Below the pieces are notes generated by a model. That model did not search any database. It had not been told where the DNA came from and was given only the letters and a program-made list of their open reading frames with translations. 32,741 nt of DNA from Methylococcales bacterium (GTDB taxonomy: Bacteria > Pseudomonadota > Gammaproteobacteria > Methylococcales > Methylomonadaceae), in assembly GCA_003584865.1 (NCBI GenBank), contig QVQE01000164.1, forward strand, positions 1 through 32,741. Direction: 5' to 3'. A program made the position numbers and the translations under genes. Positions 8,693 through 16,323 of the stretch are shown here, piece after piece; within the stretch, counting starts at the first letter, position 1; each line of letters begins with the position of its first letter.

Positions 8693-10041
8693 TGGTTATT
8701 TTATGGACAGATGCGCTGATATTTCTATTGATTCTTGTAGTCTGTGCTTTGGGTTTCTACTGGCATGATAAGGAACATATTAAACGACCTTTGCAAAAAA
8801 TAGCAGCTAGTAAAGTCGGAGTTGCTTCTTTGGTTGTTTTGTTGTTTTTTGTATTCATCGGCTTGCTTGATTCAGTTCACTTTAAGCCAGGTCAGGGCAA
8901 AAACAATGAACTAATAAGTTGTCTGGACTATTTGGCTAAGCCTTTAATAGAGCAGGGTGAAAAAACCTATTCAGCCCCCTTTGCAGCTAGATTGTATAGC
9001 AAAGAAGTTATTGTGTTGGACGACGGTACTACGAAGTGGGGTTATCCAAGGTTGGTTTTTGGCGGTAGTCATTTGACGAATCCTGATATAGAACTGCTTC
9101 CTGATATTTTGAAAAAGGCCTTTTACGGCCTTGCCCAAGGTGTTGCCTTGAGTGGTTTGTTTATGCTGTCTTATCTAGGTATCCGATATCAGCGGCAAAA
9201 TAAGTTAGCTCGCTTTGGTGAGGCTCCGGCAAGTACAAAGACGGCATTGCTAGTGACCTTCATTATTGTTTCATTGGGGTATACGTTAATTTATTTATCT
9301 TCGTACTATCATGTGTTTGGCACGGATAAGGTGGGTGAAGATGTCTTTTATCAAACTATAAAAAGTATTCGTACGGGGTTGGTATTAGGTACTTTGACCA
9401 CGCTTATTATGCTGCCATTGGCAATAGTGTTTGGTATTCTTGCAGGGTTTTTTCAAGGTTGGCTTGATGATATTATCCAGTATTTATATACCACATTGAA
9501 TTCTATTCCTAGTGTATTATTAATTGCCGCTTCTATCTTAATGGTTCAAGTGTATATCACCAATCACGAGCAGGACTTTACCAGTGTTATCATGCGTGCT
9601 GATATGCGATTGCTGTTTTTGTGTTTGATTCTGGGCGTGACTAACTGGACAGGCCTATGTCGCCTACTCAGAGCGGAAACATTAAAGCTTAGAGAGATGG
9701 AGTATGTGCAGGCAGCACATGCTTTAGGGGTAAAGAAATCAATCATTTTAGTTCGTCATATCTTGCCTAATCTAATGCACATTATACTTATATCCGTTGT
9801 TTTAGATTTTAGTTCGTTAGTGTTGGCTGAAGCGGTGTTATCTTATATAAACATCGGCGTTGATCCAACTACCTATAGTTGGGGTAACATGATTAACGGT
9901 GCCCGGCTTGAGATGGCGCGTGAGCCAATCGTTTGGTGGTCTCTCTCCGCAGCGTTTATTTTTATGTTCGGACTTGTTTTAGCTGCTAACCTGTTTGCTG
10001 ATACAGTGCAGAACGCATTTGATCCCAGGCACAATTCGTAG
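8692..10041 (+). CDS. ABC importer permease, DppC/OppC type, with long N-terminal part
   Basis: The 449-aa inner-membrane permease has the DppC-type core in its C-terminal half. The EAA loop is at about residues 335-365 (YVQAAHALGVKKS ... HILPNLMHII), followed by LAEAVLSYI and the terminal FDPR motif. It is longer than typical DppC/OppC (about 300 aa). The first 180 residues add extra membrane segments around a soluble loop (about residues 65-135). The segment VFGTDKVGEDVFYQTIKSIRT at about 205-225 corresponds to the family motif GTDxxGRDV. It pairs with the upstream permease. The next gene is csrA, so the ATPase must come from elsewhere or is absent. Confidence 0.88.
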   Translation: MVILWTDALIFLLILVVCALGFYWHDKEHIKRPLQKIAASKVGVASLVVLLFFVFIGLLDSVHFKPGQGKNNELISCLDYLAKPLIEQGEKTYSAPFAARLYSKEVIVLDDGTTKWGYPRLVFGGSHLTNPDIELLPDILKKAFYGLAQGVALSGLFMLSYLGIRYQRQNKLARFGEAPASTKTALLVTFIIVSLGYTLIYLSSYYHVFGTDKVGEDVFYQTIKSIRTGLVLGTLTTLIMLPLAIVFGILAGFFQGWLDDIIQYLYTTLNSIPSVLLIAASILMVQVYITNHEQDFTSVIMRADMRLLFLCLILGVTNWTGLCRLLRAETLKLREMEYVQAAHALGVKKSIILVRHILPNLMHIILISVVLDFSSLVLAEAVLSYINIGVDPTTYSWGNMINGARLEMAREPIVWWSLSAAFIFMFGLVLAANLFADTVQNAFDPRHNS

Positions 10042-10080
10042 CGCTTTGCATTTAAGGTTTTATTTATAGATAAAAGTGGG

Positions 10081-10131
10081 TATAATAGACAATCTTAGTT
10101 GGATGCTGTGTAAGAACAGTCAGTTTATAAT
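10081..10131 (+). promoter_or_regulatory. candidate -10 elements of csrA
   Basis: Two perfect TATAAT hexamers (10081-10086 and 10126-10131) lie in the leader before csrA. Neither has a convincing -35 box at the right distance, so these are candidates only. Multiple promoters for csrA are known in other gammaproteobacteria. Confidence 0.35.
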
Positions 10132-10150
10132 ATAGATTTAGGGAGAAACC

Positions 10151-10342
10151 ATGCTTATATTGACACGTCGAGTAGGGGAGACTTTGATGATAGGTGATGA
10201 AGTTACCGTCACTGTTCTCGGGGTAAAAGGGAATCAAGTGCGTATAGGTGTAAATGCACCAAAAGATGTTTCTGTGCATAGGGAAGAAATTTACGAAAGA
10301 ATCAAAAAAGAGCAGGCAGGATCTGTTGATTCTGGAGAATAA
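10151..10342 (+). CDS. csrA: carbon storage regulator CsrA
   Basis: CsrA is a homodimeric RNA-binding protein that represses or stabilises mRNAs carrying GGA motifs. The 63-aa product starts with the invariant [10 protein letters not shown] and contains [28 protein letters not shown], which includes the conserved RNA-contacting GNQVRIG and VHREE segments. The GGGAGA Shine-Dalgarno seven or eight bases before ATG contains a GGA, which would allow self-binding; that is an inference. tRNA-Ser starts nine bases after the stop codon, as in the csrA-serV arrangement of E. coli, so the two may be co-transcribed. Confidence 0.97.
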   Translation: MLILTRRVGETLMIGDEVTVTVLGVKGNQVRIGVNAPKDVSVHREEIYERIKKEQAGSVDSGE

Positions 10343-10351
10343 AAAGTTTTA

Positions 10352-10443
10352 GGAGAGATGGCCGAGTGGCTGAAGGCGCTCCCCTGCTAAGGGAGTATGG
10401 GCTTTAACTCCCATCGAGGGTTCGAACCCCTCTCTCTCCGCCA
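10352..10443 (+). tRNA. tRNA-Ser (anticodon GCU)
   Basis: The 92-nt class II tRNA has acceptor GGAGAGA paired with TCTCTCC, an anticodon loop CTGCTAA giving GCU, a long variable arm and an encoded CCA. It lies directly behind csrA with no separate promoter or terminator between them. Confidence 0.97.
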
Positions 10444-10474
10444 TTACCATTGTTAATGTGTTTTTGAAATGTAG

Positions 10475-10503
10475 TTGACATAATTTTTATAAGTGCATAT
10501 AAT
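10475..10503 (+). promoter_or_regulatory. perfect-consensus sigma-70 promoter for tRNA-Arg(ACG)-tRNA-Asn
   Basis: TTGACA (10475-10480), exactly 17 bases, then TATAAT (10498-10503). The tRNA-Arg begins 17 bases after the -10 box. Both hexamers match the consensus in every position. Confidence 0.88.
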
Positions 10504-10519
10504 AAGCGGATCAATTAAG

Positions 10520-10596
10520 GCGCCCGTAGCTCAGCTGGATAGAGTAATCGGCTACGAACCGATCGGTCGGGAGTTCGAATCTCTCCGGGCGCGCCA
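10520..10596 (+). tRNA. tRNA-Arg (anticodon ACG, read as ICG)
   Basis: The 77-nt cloverleaf has acceptor GCGCCCG paired with CGGGCGC, an anticodon loop CTACGAA and an encoded CCA. A34 is expected to be deaminated to inosine by TadA, allowing CGU, CGC and CGA to be read. A near-copy with a different anticodon lies at 10743. Confidence 0.97.
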
Positions 10597-10610
10597 TTGA
10601 AAAAGATTAT

Positions 10611-10686
10611 TCCCCTGTAGCTCAGTCGGTAGAGCGGATGACTGTTAATCATTAGGTCGGCGGTTCGAGCCCGTCCGGGGGAGCCA
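10611..10686 (+). tRNA. tRNA-Asn (anticodon GUU)
   Basis: The 76-nt cloverleaf has acceptor TCCCCTG paired with CGGGGGA, an anticodon loop CTGTTAA giving GUU, and an encoded CCA. It is the second gene of the promoter unit starting at 10475 and is followed by an intrinsic terminator. Confidence 0.96.
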
Positions 10687-10694
10687 AATAAGAG

Positions 10695-10727
10695 AAAGCC
10701 TTGCAAATTTGTAAGGCTTTTTTTTTT
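10695..10727 (+). terminator. intrinsic terminator after tRNA-Asn
   Basis: AAAGCCTT pairs with AAGGCTTT around an inner CAAATTTG palindrome, followed by a T tract of about ten. It separates the tRNA-Arg(ACG)/tRNA-Asn unit from the second tRNA-Arg. Confidence 0.88.
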
Positions 10728-10737
10728 GTTCTATATA
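10709..10737 (+). promoter_or_regulatory. possible promoter of tRNA-Arg(UCG), overlapping the terminator
   Basis: TTGTAA (10709-10714), 17 bases and TATATA (10732-10737) precede the second tRNA-Arg. Only 15 bases separate the terminator from that tRNA, so any private promoter must overlap the terminator hairpin. The hexamers are each 4/6 matches, and transcription would begin at or within a base or two of the tRNA 5' end. Read-through of the terminator is the alternative. Confidence 0.35.
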
Positions 10738-10742
10738 GACAT

Positions 10743-10819
10743 GCGCCCGTAGCTCAGCTGGATAGAGTAATCGGCTTCGAACCGATTGGTCGGGAGTTCG
10801 AATCTCTCCGGGCGCGCCA
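10743..10819 (+). tRNA. tRNA-Arg (anticodon UCG), near-copy of the ACG gene
   Basis: The 77-nt gene is identical to the tRNA-Arg at 10520 except for two bases: position 34 (A to T, making the anticodon UCG) and one variable-loop base (C to T). All stems are intact and CCA is encoded. UCG would read CGA and, by wobble, CGG. An unmodified UCG Arg tRNA beside an ACG one is not the usual gammaproteobacterial set, which normally has ACG plus CCG. It sits behind the terminator of the preceding unit. Confidence 0.93.
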
Positions 10820-10887
10820 TCTTTCTAAATCTATTCCATCAAGTCAGTCAGAAAATATGCCTGATTTACCGATCAGCGAATACGAAT

Positions 10888-11226
10888 TTATTTTTTAGCA
10901 ACAGCTTTAAGATGCGCTATAGCTTCTTCGGTGGCTTTTGTTGCTTGACCAACATGACCTAAATTACCGTTATCGATTGCTTTCTGTAACAGGTTTACAG
11001 CCGCATCGATATGATTTTTAGTTACACTTTTGGCTATCAACGAGGCTTCCAATGCTTCATCTAAAGCCATTCTTGCGTGAGCTACTAATGTTGATGTGTT
11101 GCCTTCTTTACCTTGTGCCAAAGCAGAATTAGCATGAGATAGCGCTCCATCGGTATGTTGCTCTGCAAAGATATTCGTACCAAAGCATAAAAGCAGAGTA
11201 GTCAAGAAGATTGTTAACTTATTCAT
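10888..11226 (-). CDS. SmbP-like small periplasmic metal-binding protein
   Basis: The 112-aa product has a clear signal peptide (MNKLTIFLTTLLLCFGTNIFA, cleavage probably before EQ). The mature part is all helix and has His and acidic residues in repeated turns: HANSAL, HARMALDEAL, HIDAAVNLLQKAI, HVGQATKATEEAIAHL. This matches the pattern of SmbP of Nitrosomonas, a four-helix periplasmic protein that binds copper and other divalent metals. The role is inferred from that resemblance. The start is supported by GAGGAA about eight bases upstream. It is a monocistronic gene facing the tRNA cluster. Confidence 0.7.
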   Translation of the reverse strand: MNKLTIFLTTLLLCFGTNIFAEQHTDGALSHANSALAQGKEGNTSTLVAHARMALDEALEASLIAKSVTKNHIDAAVNLLQKAIDNGNLGHVGQATKATEEAIAHLKAVAKK

Positions 11227-11697
11227 TATTTTTTCCTCATATTACGTAGTTTTTTACGACTGATATTTAAGTTAGTGTGGTGATAATCCTGTTTTCACTG
11301 TCATTAATTTTAATATTTTGAGAGTAGAATTAAAATGCTTTACTGTCAAACTTCATAATGAATTAGCATTTGATCAAAATTTCTGGTGATTCGAATTAAC
11401 ATATAGATGATAATATCAACAGTGAGAGCAAATGTCAGTCTTTAACTACTCCTTATGCACCGAGTTAGCACAAATTGACACTGACCTGTCATCTTTGGTG
11501 CATTGAATTCATTTTAATGACAAATACACCAATAGATTTACACGTGTCTATTCTTCACTTATTATGGCATCGTTATTGCTGTTTCTATTGTGTCGTTCTG
11601 CAGGTATAAGTCACCTAGCCTGATATCCTGCTGGAATAATTTGTTTAACCGCCTTGTAAAAGCTAAGAATTTTTATGAGCTTACACGTAACCACTTA
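11227..11697. other. divergent spacer between the smbP-like gene and maeA
   Basis: This stretch is AT-rich with no supported gene. It contains the maeA promoter at 11537-11565, and must also hold the promoter of the smbP-like gene, for which I see no good match. From 11590 an open frame in phase with maeA extends into the gene (GTG at 11590). Confidence 0.5.
11537..11565 (+). promoter_or_regulatory. sigma-70 promoter of maeA
   Basis: TTTACA (11537-11542), a 17-base spacer and TATTAT (11560-11565), both 5/6 matches. Transcription would start near 11572, before either candidate start codon of the malic enzyme. Confidence 0.6.
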
Positions 11698-13428
11698 ATG
11701 ACAAAGTTAAGCGACTATTTTGATTATCGAGTTGACTCTCAAAACGCTCCCTATATGGAGGTCTTTATCAAAGGAATGACTCTGCTTAGAATACCGGCGG
11801 TTAATAAAGGTACCGCTTTTACATTGCAGGAACGTATAGATTTAGATCTGGATGGTTTATTACCGCCTTTGGTGAGTGGAATTGAACAGCAAATTGAGCG
11901 GCTTTATGTCAGTTATCAAAAACTTAAGGATGATCTTTCCAAGTATCAGTTTTTGAGGGCTATTCAAGATCGTTCTGTGGTGTTATTTTTTGCTTTGTTG
12001 GAACGACACATAGAAGAGATGGTGCCTATCGTTTATACACCAACAATTGGTTTGGCGGTTCAGCATTTTAGCAGTTTATATAGAACCGCTAGAGGATTGA
12101 CACTATCGGCTCAAAATATTGATCGTGCCGAAACGATCATGTCTAAATATCCGTTGAATGACGTTCGAATGATTGTTGTTACAGATGCTTCAGCTATCTT
12201 GGGTATTGGTGATCAGGGTATGGGTGGGCTCTCTATTTGCATAGGAAAGCTGTCGCTGTATACGGTAGGTGGAGGATTATGTCCTTTTCAAAGTTTACCG
12301 ATCAATTTAGATGTAGGCACTAATCGCCAGGAATTACTGGATGATCCACATTATTTAGGGATTAGAGAAAAGCGGTTAGAGAAAGAAGCGTATTTTGAAC
12401 TGGTTGATAAATTTGTCAATGCAGTGAAAGTAACCTGGCCAAAAGCCATTATTCAATGGGAAGATTTTACTAAAGATGTTGCCTTTGATGTTTTATCTCG
12501 TTACAGAAACAAAATTCCTTGTTTCAACGATGATATTCAGGGTACAGGTGCTATGGCTTTAGCCGGATTATTGTCTGCCTGCCATAAAAAAGGCGAAGAA
12601 TTAATTGATCAAATAGTCGTTGTTGTCGGTGCGGGCGCGGGTGGCATCGGTGTAGCAGGTATCATCAGAGCCGGTATGCTGAATGCAGGTTTAAGTGAGG
12701 AAGGCGTTAAACGACACATTTATGTGGTCGATGTGCATGGCCTAGTACTTGAAGAAGAAAATCTTGAGGACTATAAGCTGCCTTTTGCACAATTTAAGGA
12801 TATTTACCAATCATGGGAGTTAAAGAACGAAACACCGACTCTACTGGAGGTTGTTAGAAATTTAAAGCCTCATGTTTTAATTGGCTTGTCGGGGGCGACT
12901 GGCATATTTAATGAGCAAATTGTTAAGACGATGACTGAACATCATAGCTCACCTGTTATTTTTCCATTTTCTAATCCGAATGCTCATTGTGAAGCGACAC
13001 CAGAGGATATTATTAAATGGTCATTGGGTCGAGCAATCGTTGCTACAGGGAGTCCATTTCCTGACGTTAACTATCAGGAGGTAAACTATCAAATTAGACA
13101 GGGTAATAATGCTTTTATTTTTCCTGGCTTAGGTTTAGCTGCTGTGATTGCTGAATGTCAAAAAATAAGCGACGGGATGATTTTAGAGTCTGCCTATGCC
13201 TTGGCCGATTATATAGAGGTTAGCAATGATGGTTATATCTATCCTCCGATTAAAGACCTGAAAAAAATCAGTACCTTTGTAGCCACTCGAGTATTAGCAA
13301 AAGCACTTGAAGATGGTTCGGCAACACGCACGGATTTTATAGGGGTTGATCTTTTAAAATTAGTCGAAGCAAACTTATGGCGTGCGGAATATTTACCTTG
13401 CCGATATGCGGGTGATTCTGACGTCTAA
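11698..13428 (+). CDS. maeA: NAD-dependent malic enzyme
   Basis: The enzyme oxidatively decarboxylates malate to pyruvate in the cytoplasm, with NAD as likely cofactor by similarity to E. coli MaeA. From ATG 11698 it is 576 aa, close to MaeA (565). Visible motifs are catalytic Tyr113 in VYTPT, catalytic Lys184 in IGKLSLYT, the malic-enzyme signature FNDDIQGTGA at 276-285, and the dinucleotide fold VVVGAGAGGIGVAG. The frame is open back to a GTG at 11590, which would add 36 residues without family similarity. Neither start has a good Shine-Dalgarno. I prefer 11698 by family length. It stands alone, convergent with tonB. Confidence 0.93.
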   Translation: MTKLSDYFDYRVDSQNAPYMEVFIKGMTLLRIPAVNKGTAFTLQERIDLDLDGLLPPLVSGIEQQIERLYVSYQKLKDDLSKYQFLRAIQDRSVVLFFALLERHIEEMVPIVYTPTIGLAVQHFSSLYRTARGLTLSAQNIDRAETIMSKYPLNDVRMIVVTDASAILGIGDQGMGGLSICIGKLSLYTVGGGLCPFQSLPINLDVGTNRQELLDDPHYLGIREKRLEKEAYFELVDKFVNAVKVTWPKAIIQWEDFTKDVAFDVLSRYRNKIPCFNDDIQGTGAMALAGLLSACHKKGEELIDQIVVVVGAGAGGIGVAGIIRAGMLNAGLSEEGVKRHIYVVDVHGLVLEEENLEDYKLPFAQFKDIYQSWELKNETPTLLEVVRNLKPHVLIGLSGATGIFNEQIVKTMTEHHSSPVIFPFSNPNAHCEATPEDIIKWSLGRAIVATGSPFPDVNYQEVNYQIRQGNNAFIFPGLGLAAVIAECQKISDGMILESAYALADYIEVSNDGYIYPPIKDLKKISTFVATRVLAKALEDGSATRTDFIGVDLLKLVEANLWRAEYLPCRYAGDSDV

Positions 13429-13488
13429 TAACGTATAAATGCCTCACTCATGCAGCGGGGGCTTGGCTTTTTGGGTGATAGAGTTGAT

Positions 13489-14256
13489 CTATCGTTGATA
13501 ATACAGAACATAGGATACGGTAATAACAACCGAGCTTGCTACTGCCGTATTACCCTGTTTGCTTGGGGTAAACCGCCATTTCTTTAGGGCTTTAGTTGCA
13601 GCTTCATCAAGCATCTTATGACCACTACTGTTTAACACCTCTACACCTTCACTGGTGCCTCTGGTAGAGACTTTAATTCGAATAATCACATCACCTTGAT
13701 AACCTAAAAATATAGCCATTTCAGGGTATTCAGGGCTTGGATTATGGATATCACTGATTGGAAAATTATCTTTAGCAGAAGCTTGATCGGAAGAGGGCAT
13801 CACCATAGCCGCAGAAACGCTTTGAGCGGTTTGTTGGTCTGGTTTATGGTTAACGGTTTTGCTGAGTTCTTTAACTGAATTGGCTTTAATGAGTTGCACT
13901 ATTTCACTTAGATCGGGCGACTTTTCTTTGATAAGCACCTCTTTTTTTACTGCTGGCTTTTGTTCAGGTTTAGGCTTTGGTTTTGGTTTAAGTTCTGGTT
14001 TAGGTGCTGGATTCGGTGTTGGGTTGTGTGGTGGCGCTGCGATTGATTTGTTGCTATTTTTTGTAAGCAGTGACACTTCCAGTTTAAAAGGAATGGGCTG
14101 ATTGCTGTCATAGGGCATATCTTGAGGGCTTTCTAACCATCTGATTGCCATAATATGCACTAACACCACTAACAAGCCTATCAGCATGAATAAGCTGATA
14201 GGCTGCTTTTCTGAGAAGGCAGCGGGGCGTTGAGTCGTGCGCTTTTTTTTAAGCAT
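13489..14256 (-). CDS. tonB: TonB-family energy transducer
   Basis: The product is a 255-aa inner-membrane protein linking the proton-motive force to outer-membrane receptors. It has one N-terminal signal anchor (about residues 20-38, SLFMLIGLLVVLVHIMAI) and a Pro/Lys-rich periplasm-spanning section at about 73-105 with repeated KP dipeptides. A C-terminal TonB domain follows (about 165-255: YPEMAIFLGYQGDVIIRIKV ... ATKALKKWRFTPSK). exbB and exbD are not adjacent. Its start overlaps the end of the upstream CDF-type transporter gene by eight bases, so it is the second gene of that operon. That suggests a metal-uptake or metal-balance context, which is inference. Confidence 0.92.
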   Translation of the reverse strand: MLKKKRTTQRPAAFSEKQPISLFMLIGLLVVLVHIMAIRWLESPQDMPYDSNQPIPFKLEVSLLTKNSNKSIAAPPHNPTPNPAPKPELKPKPKPKPEQKPAVKKEVLIKEKSPDLSEIVQLIKANSVKELSKTVNHKPDQQTAQSVSAAMVMPSSDQASAKDNFPISDIHNPSPEYPEMAIFLGYQGDVIIRIKVSTRGTSEGVEVLNSSGHKMLDEAATKALKKWRFTPSKQGNTAVASSVVITVSYVLYYQR

Positions 14257-15172
14257 CTAAATGGTAGGTGTAACTCAGTTTGTTATGAGGATGTGTTCTA
14301 TTAATAATCGCCTGGCATTTTTGGGTGGATTCATAGATGGTTTCTAGATTTAAATCAATCTCTTTATGTTTAAAAATTTCAACATTAACCCATAGAATGC
14401 CTGCAACATGAAAAATAGTAAAATAGGTTGAGTGGGTAGCAAACACAGGAATTTCTTTTTTGAAGGTATTAACCAGGTAGTTATAGGTTTCTTTATCAAC
14501 TGAAGCAACTGATAATATTTGAATATTCTCCAAGAACAATTTTGTCGGATTGATGCACATATAGATTGAAAAGAAAATACACACAACAGGATCAACATAA
14601 GCTGCATAGCTAGCGTTACCGGTATTGTCTAAAACAAAAGCAATCCCGAATGCCGCTAAAATTGAGATATTTGAAAGGGTATCCAATTTCCATTCTAAAG
14701 CATCCGTTTTAAGCAACGGTGAATTAAGCTTAACCGCTGCTTTATGGGTATAAATGGCGCAAGCTAAATTAAAAACTAAGGTTACTGAGGCATATAAGAA
14801 TAGAATACCGTGTTCAGGCGGTGGTGGCCCCTTGACCAAGGAACCTATAGAGCTACCAATCGCATCGATGCAAATTTCTATAATCATCAAGTTACGAATC
14901 AGGTTTAATATGGGGATAAAACCCGAATAGCCTAATGGATGATCATCTGATTTAGGTTTTTCCTGTAAACGGGATACGAAGATAGTCACCACGCTAATAA
15001 TGCCACTTATAATGTAGGCGGCAGCATCGACTTCAATGATATTGGAGGTGGTTAACTCACTAAATACTAATCCCCATACCATGAGAAGCAGTACAAAAGT
15101 AAGAGAGATTATTAGGCTGGTGCGTTCAGACTGGTAAGGGTCTATTTTCTTTAAGGGTAACTCTTTTTTCAT
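14249..15172 (-). CDS. cation diffusion facilitator (CDF) family transporter with altered metal site
   Basis: The 307-aa membrane protein has about six hydrophobic segments and the CDF hallmark HPLGYSGFIPILN at 78-90, with a soluble C-terminal domain after about residue 205. In characterised CDF proteins the transport site is DxxxD in helix 2 and HxxxD in helix 5. Here the aligned positions read D49-x3-Y53 and E160-x3-D164 (DALEWKLDTLSN). Two of four ligands are therefore changed. Ion specificity could differ from the usual Zn/Fe/Mn, or the protein may not transport. It is transcribed just ahead of tonB and overlaps it. The start is ATG; a Shine-Dalgarno is not strong. Confidence 0.82.
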   Translation of the reverse strand: MKKELPLKKIDPYQSERTSLIISLTFVLLLMVWGLVFSELTTSNIIEVDAAAYIISGIISVVTIFVSRLQEKPKSDDHPLGYSGFIPILNLIRNLMIIEICIDAIGSSIGSLVKGPPPPEHGILFLYASVTLVFNLACAIYTHKAAVKLNSPLLKTDALEWKLDTLSNISILAAFGIAFVLDNTGNASYAAYVDPVVCIFFSIYMCINPTKLFLENIQILSVASVDKETYNYLVNTFKKEIPVFATHSTYFTIFHVAGILWVNVEIFKHKEIDLNLETIYESTQKCQAIINRTHPHNKLSYTYHLDA

Positions 15173-15357
15173 TTGACGATGGGTAAGAATTCAGATTTAT
15201 TATTTAACGTATTGAACAAGTTAGTGTGTGTTTAATATTATGTTTTCCAGACTATTATAAGCTTAAACGCATCAGTTCTAAGTGGCGATTGCTAGGTTTA
15301 ATGGTCTAAATTAATCGTATTGTCCTAGACTGCCCTAGTGCGTGGGATTAAAGTATC

Positions 15358-15386
15358 TTGACGGCGTATCTAATAGCGACCATACT
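15358..15386 (+). promoter_or_regulatory. probable sigma-70 promoter of the slipin gene
   Basis: TTGACG (15358-15363), 17 bases and CATACT (15381-15386) precede the slipin ATG by 44 bases. The -35 is a 5/6 match and the -10 a 4/6 match. Confidence 0.5.
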
Positions 15387-15430
15387 CAAACGCTAGAAGT
15401 ATTTTGTGGTTAATCAAAAAGGATATCATT

Positions 15431-16204
15431 ATGTTTCCAGTCGATTTAATTAATATCGTCATAGTCGTCTTTGTGTTTTTAGCTTTTACTTCACTTCGGA
15501 TTGTAAAGGAATATGATAGGGGGGTTATCTTCTTTCTGGGAAAAGTCACGGGTATTCGTGGGCCGGGTCTTATTATACTGATACCGGTTTTTGAACAAAT
15601 GACGAAGGTGACTCTGCGTACCATCACCATGAACATTCCTTCGCAAAAAATCATTACCAAAGATAATGTGTCCATTGATATTGCCGCCGTTGCTTACTAC
15701 AAAATAATAGACCCTCAGAGATCCGTTATTGCCATTGAAGATATTACCAGTGCAGTCAATCAAATTAGCCAGACTACGGTACGCAATGTAGTGGGGCAGT
15801 TTTCGCTTGATCAGTTATTATCACAAACCAGTAGTATTAATTTACAGATTAAAACCGTGATTGATGGTCATACCGAACCGTGGGGAGCAGAAGTGACTGC
15901 GGTAGAGATAAAAGATATTACCCTACCCGAAAATATGCAACGGGCTATGGCAAAAGAAGCCGAAGCAGAGCGTGAACGCCGTGCCAAAATTGTAGCTGCA
16001 GAAGGTGAGTTTCAAGCAGCCGTTAAGTTAGGTGAAGCGGCTGATATTATTGCCTTACATCCCGTTGCGCTTCAACTCCGTACCTTGCAAACAATGGCTG
16101 AGATTGCGACAGAGAAGAACTCAACCATCATTTTTCCCGCGCAGTTTATGACCACTGTACAAGAGGCTATTTCAACCATTAAGAATGATACTAGCAAGAT
16201 TTAG
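15431..16204 (+). CDS. slipin (stomatin/prohibitin-like SPFH membrane protein)
   Basis: The 257-aa protein has a short N-terminal membrane hairpin (about residues 4-22) followed by an SPFH/Band 7 domain: [70 protein letters not shown]. Next come a charged coiled-coil segment ([22 protein letters not shown]) and a C-terminal region. This fits bacterial slipins, which oligomerise on the inner membrane. The ATG at 15431 was chosen over an upstream TTG because AAGGA lies eight bases before it. The NfeD-type membrane protease that often accompanies slipins is not present next to it. Confidence 0.9.
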   Translation: MFPVDLINIVIVVFVFLAFTSLRIVKEYDRGVIFFLGKVTGIRGPGLIILIPVFEQMTKVTLRTITMNIPSQKIITKDNVSIDIAAVAYYKIIDPQRSVIAIEDITSAVNQISQTTVRNVVGQFSLDQLLSQTSSINLQIKTVIDGHTEPWGAEVTAVEIKDITLPENMQRAMAKEAEAERERRAKIVAAEGEFQAAVKLGEAADIIALHPVALQLRTLQTMAEIATEKNSTIIFPAQFMTTVQEAISTIKNDTSKI

Positions 16205-16242
16205 TTAGGAACGAGCATGAAATAACATAGTCAATTTGCACA

Positions 16243-16263
16243 CCCCTTTTTTTGAAAAAGGGG
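16243..16263. terminator. hairpin between slipin and sseA, likely shared terminator
   Basis: CCCCTTTTT (16243-16251) and AAAAAGGGG (16255-16263) pair around a three-base loop. It sits between the convergent slipin and sulfurtransferase genes. It resembles the stem of the REP-like repeats at 21818 and 29217 and could belong to the same family. Confidence 0.5.
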
Positions 16264-16323
16264 GAAACACACTGCGTCTATGCGGATTTAGCCTTATCTT
16301 CAGCGGCTGATAATAGTTTTAGC

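Noticed and set aside
10515..10706. Reverse-strand ORF of 63 codons over tRNA-Arg/tRNA-Asn
   Set aside because: Antisense translation of tRNA genes (GRARTADLMINSHPLYRLS type); not a protein.
10701..10898. Forward ORF of 65 codons across the second tRNA-Arg
   Set aside because: Sense translation of a tRNA (APVAQLDRVIGFEPIGREF type), a common annotation artefact.
13859..14101. Forward ORF of 80 codons rich in Gly/Phe opposite tonB
   Set aside because: It is the antisense of the Pro/Lys repeat region of TonB, which gives an artificial GFGFG pattern.
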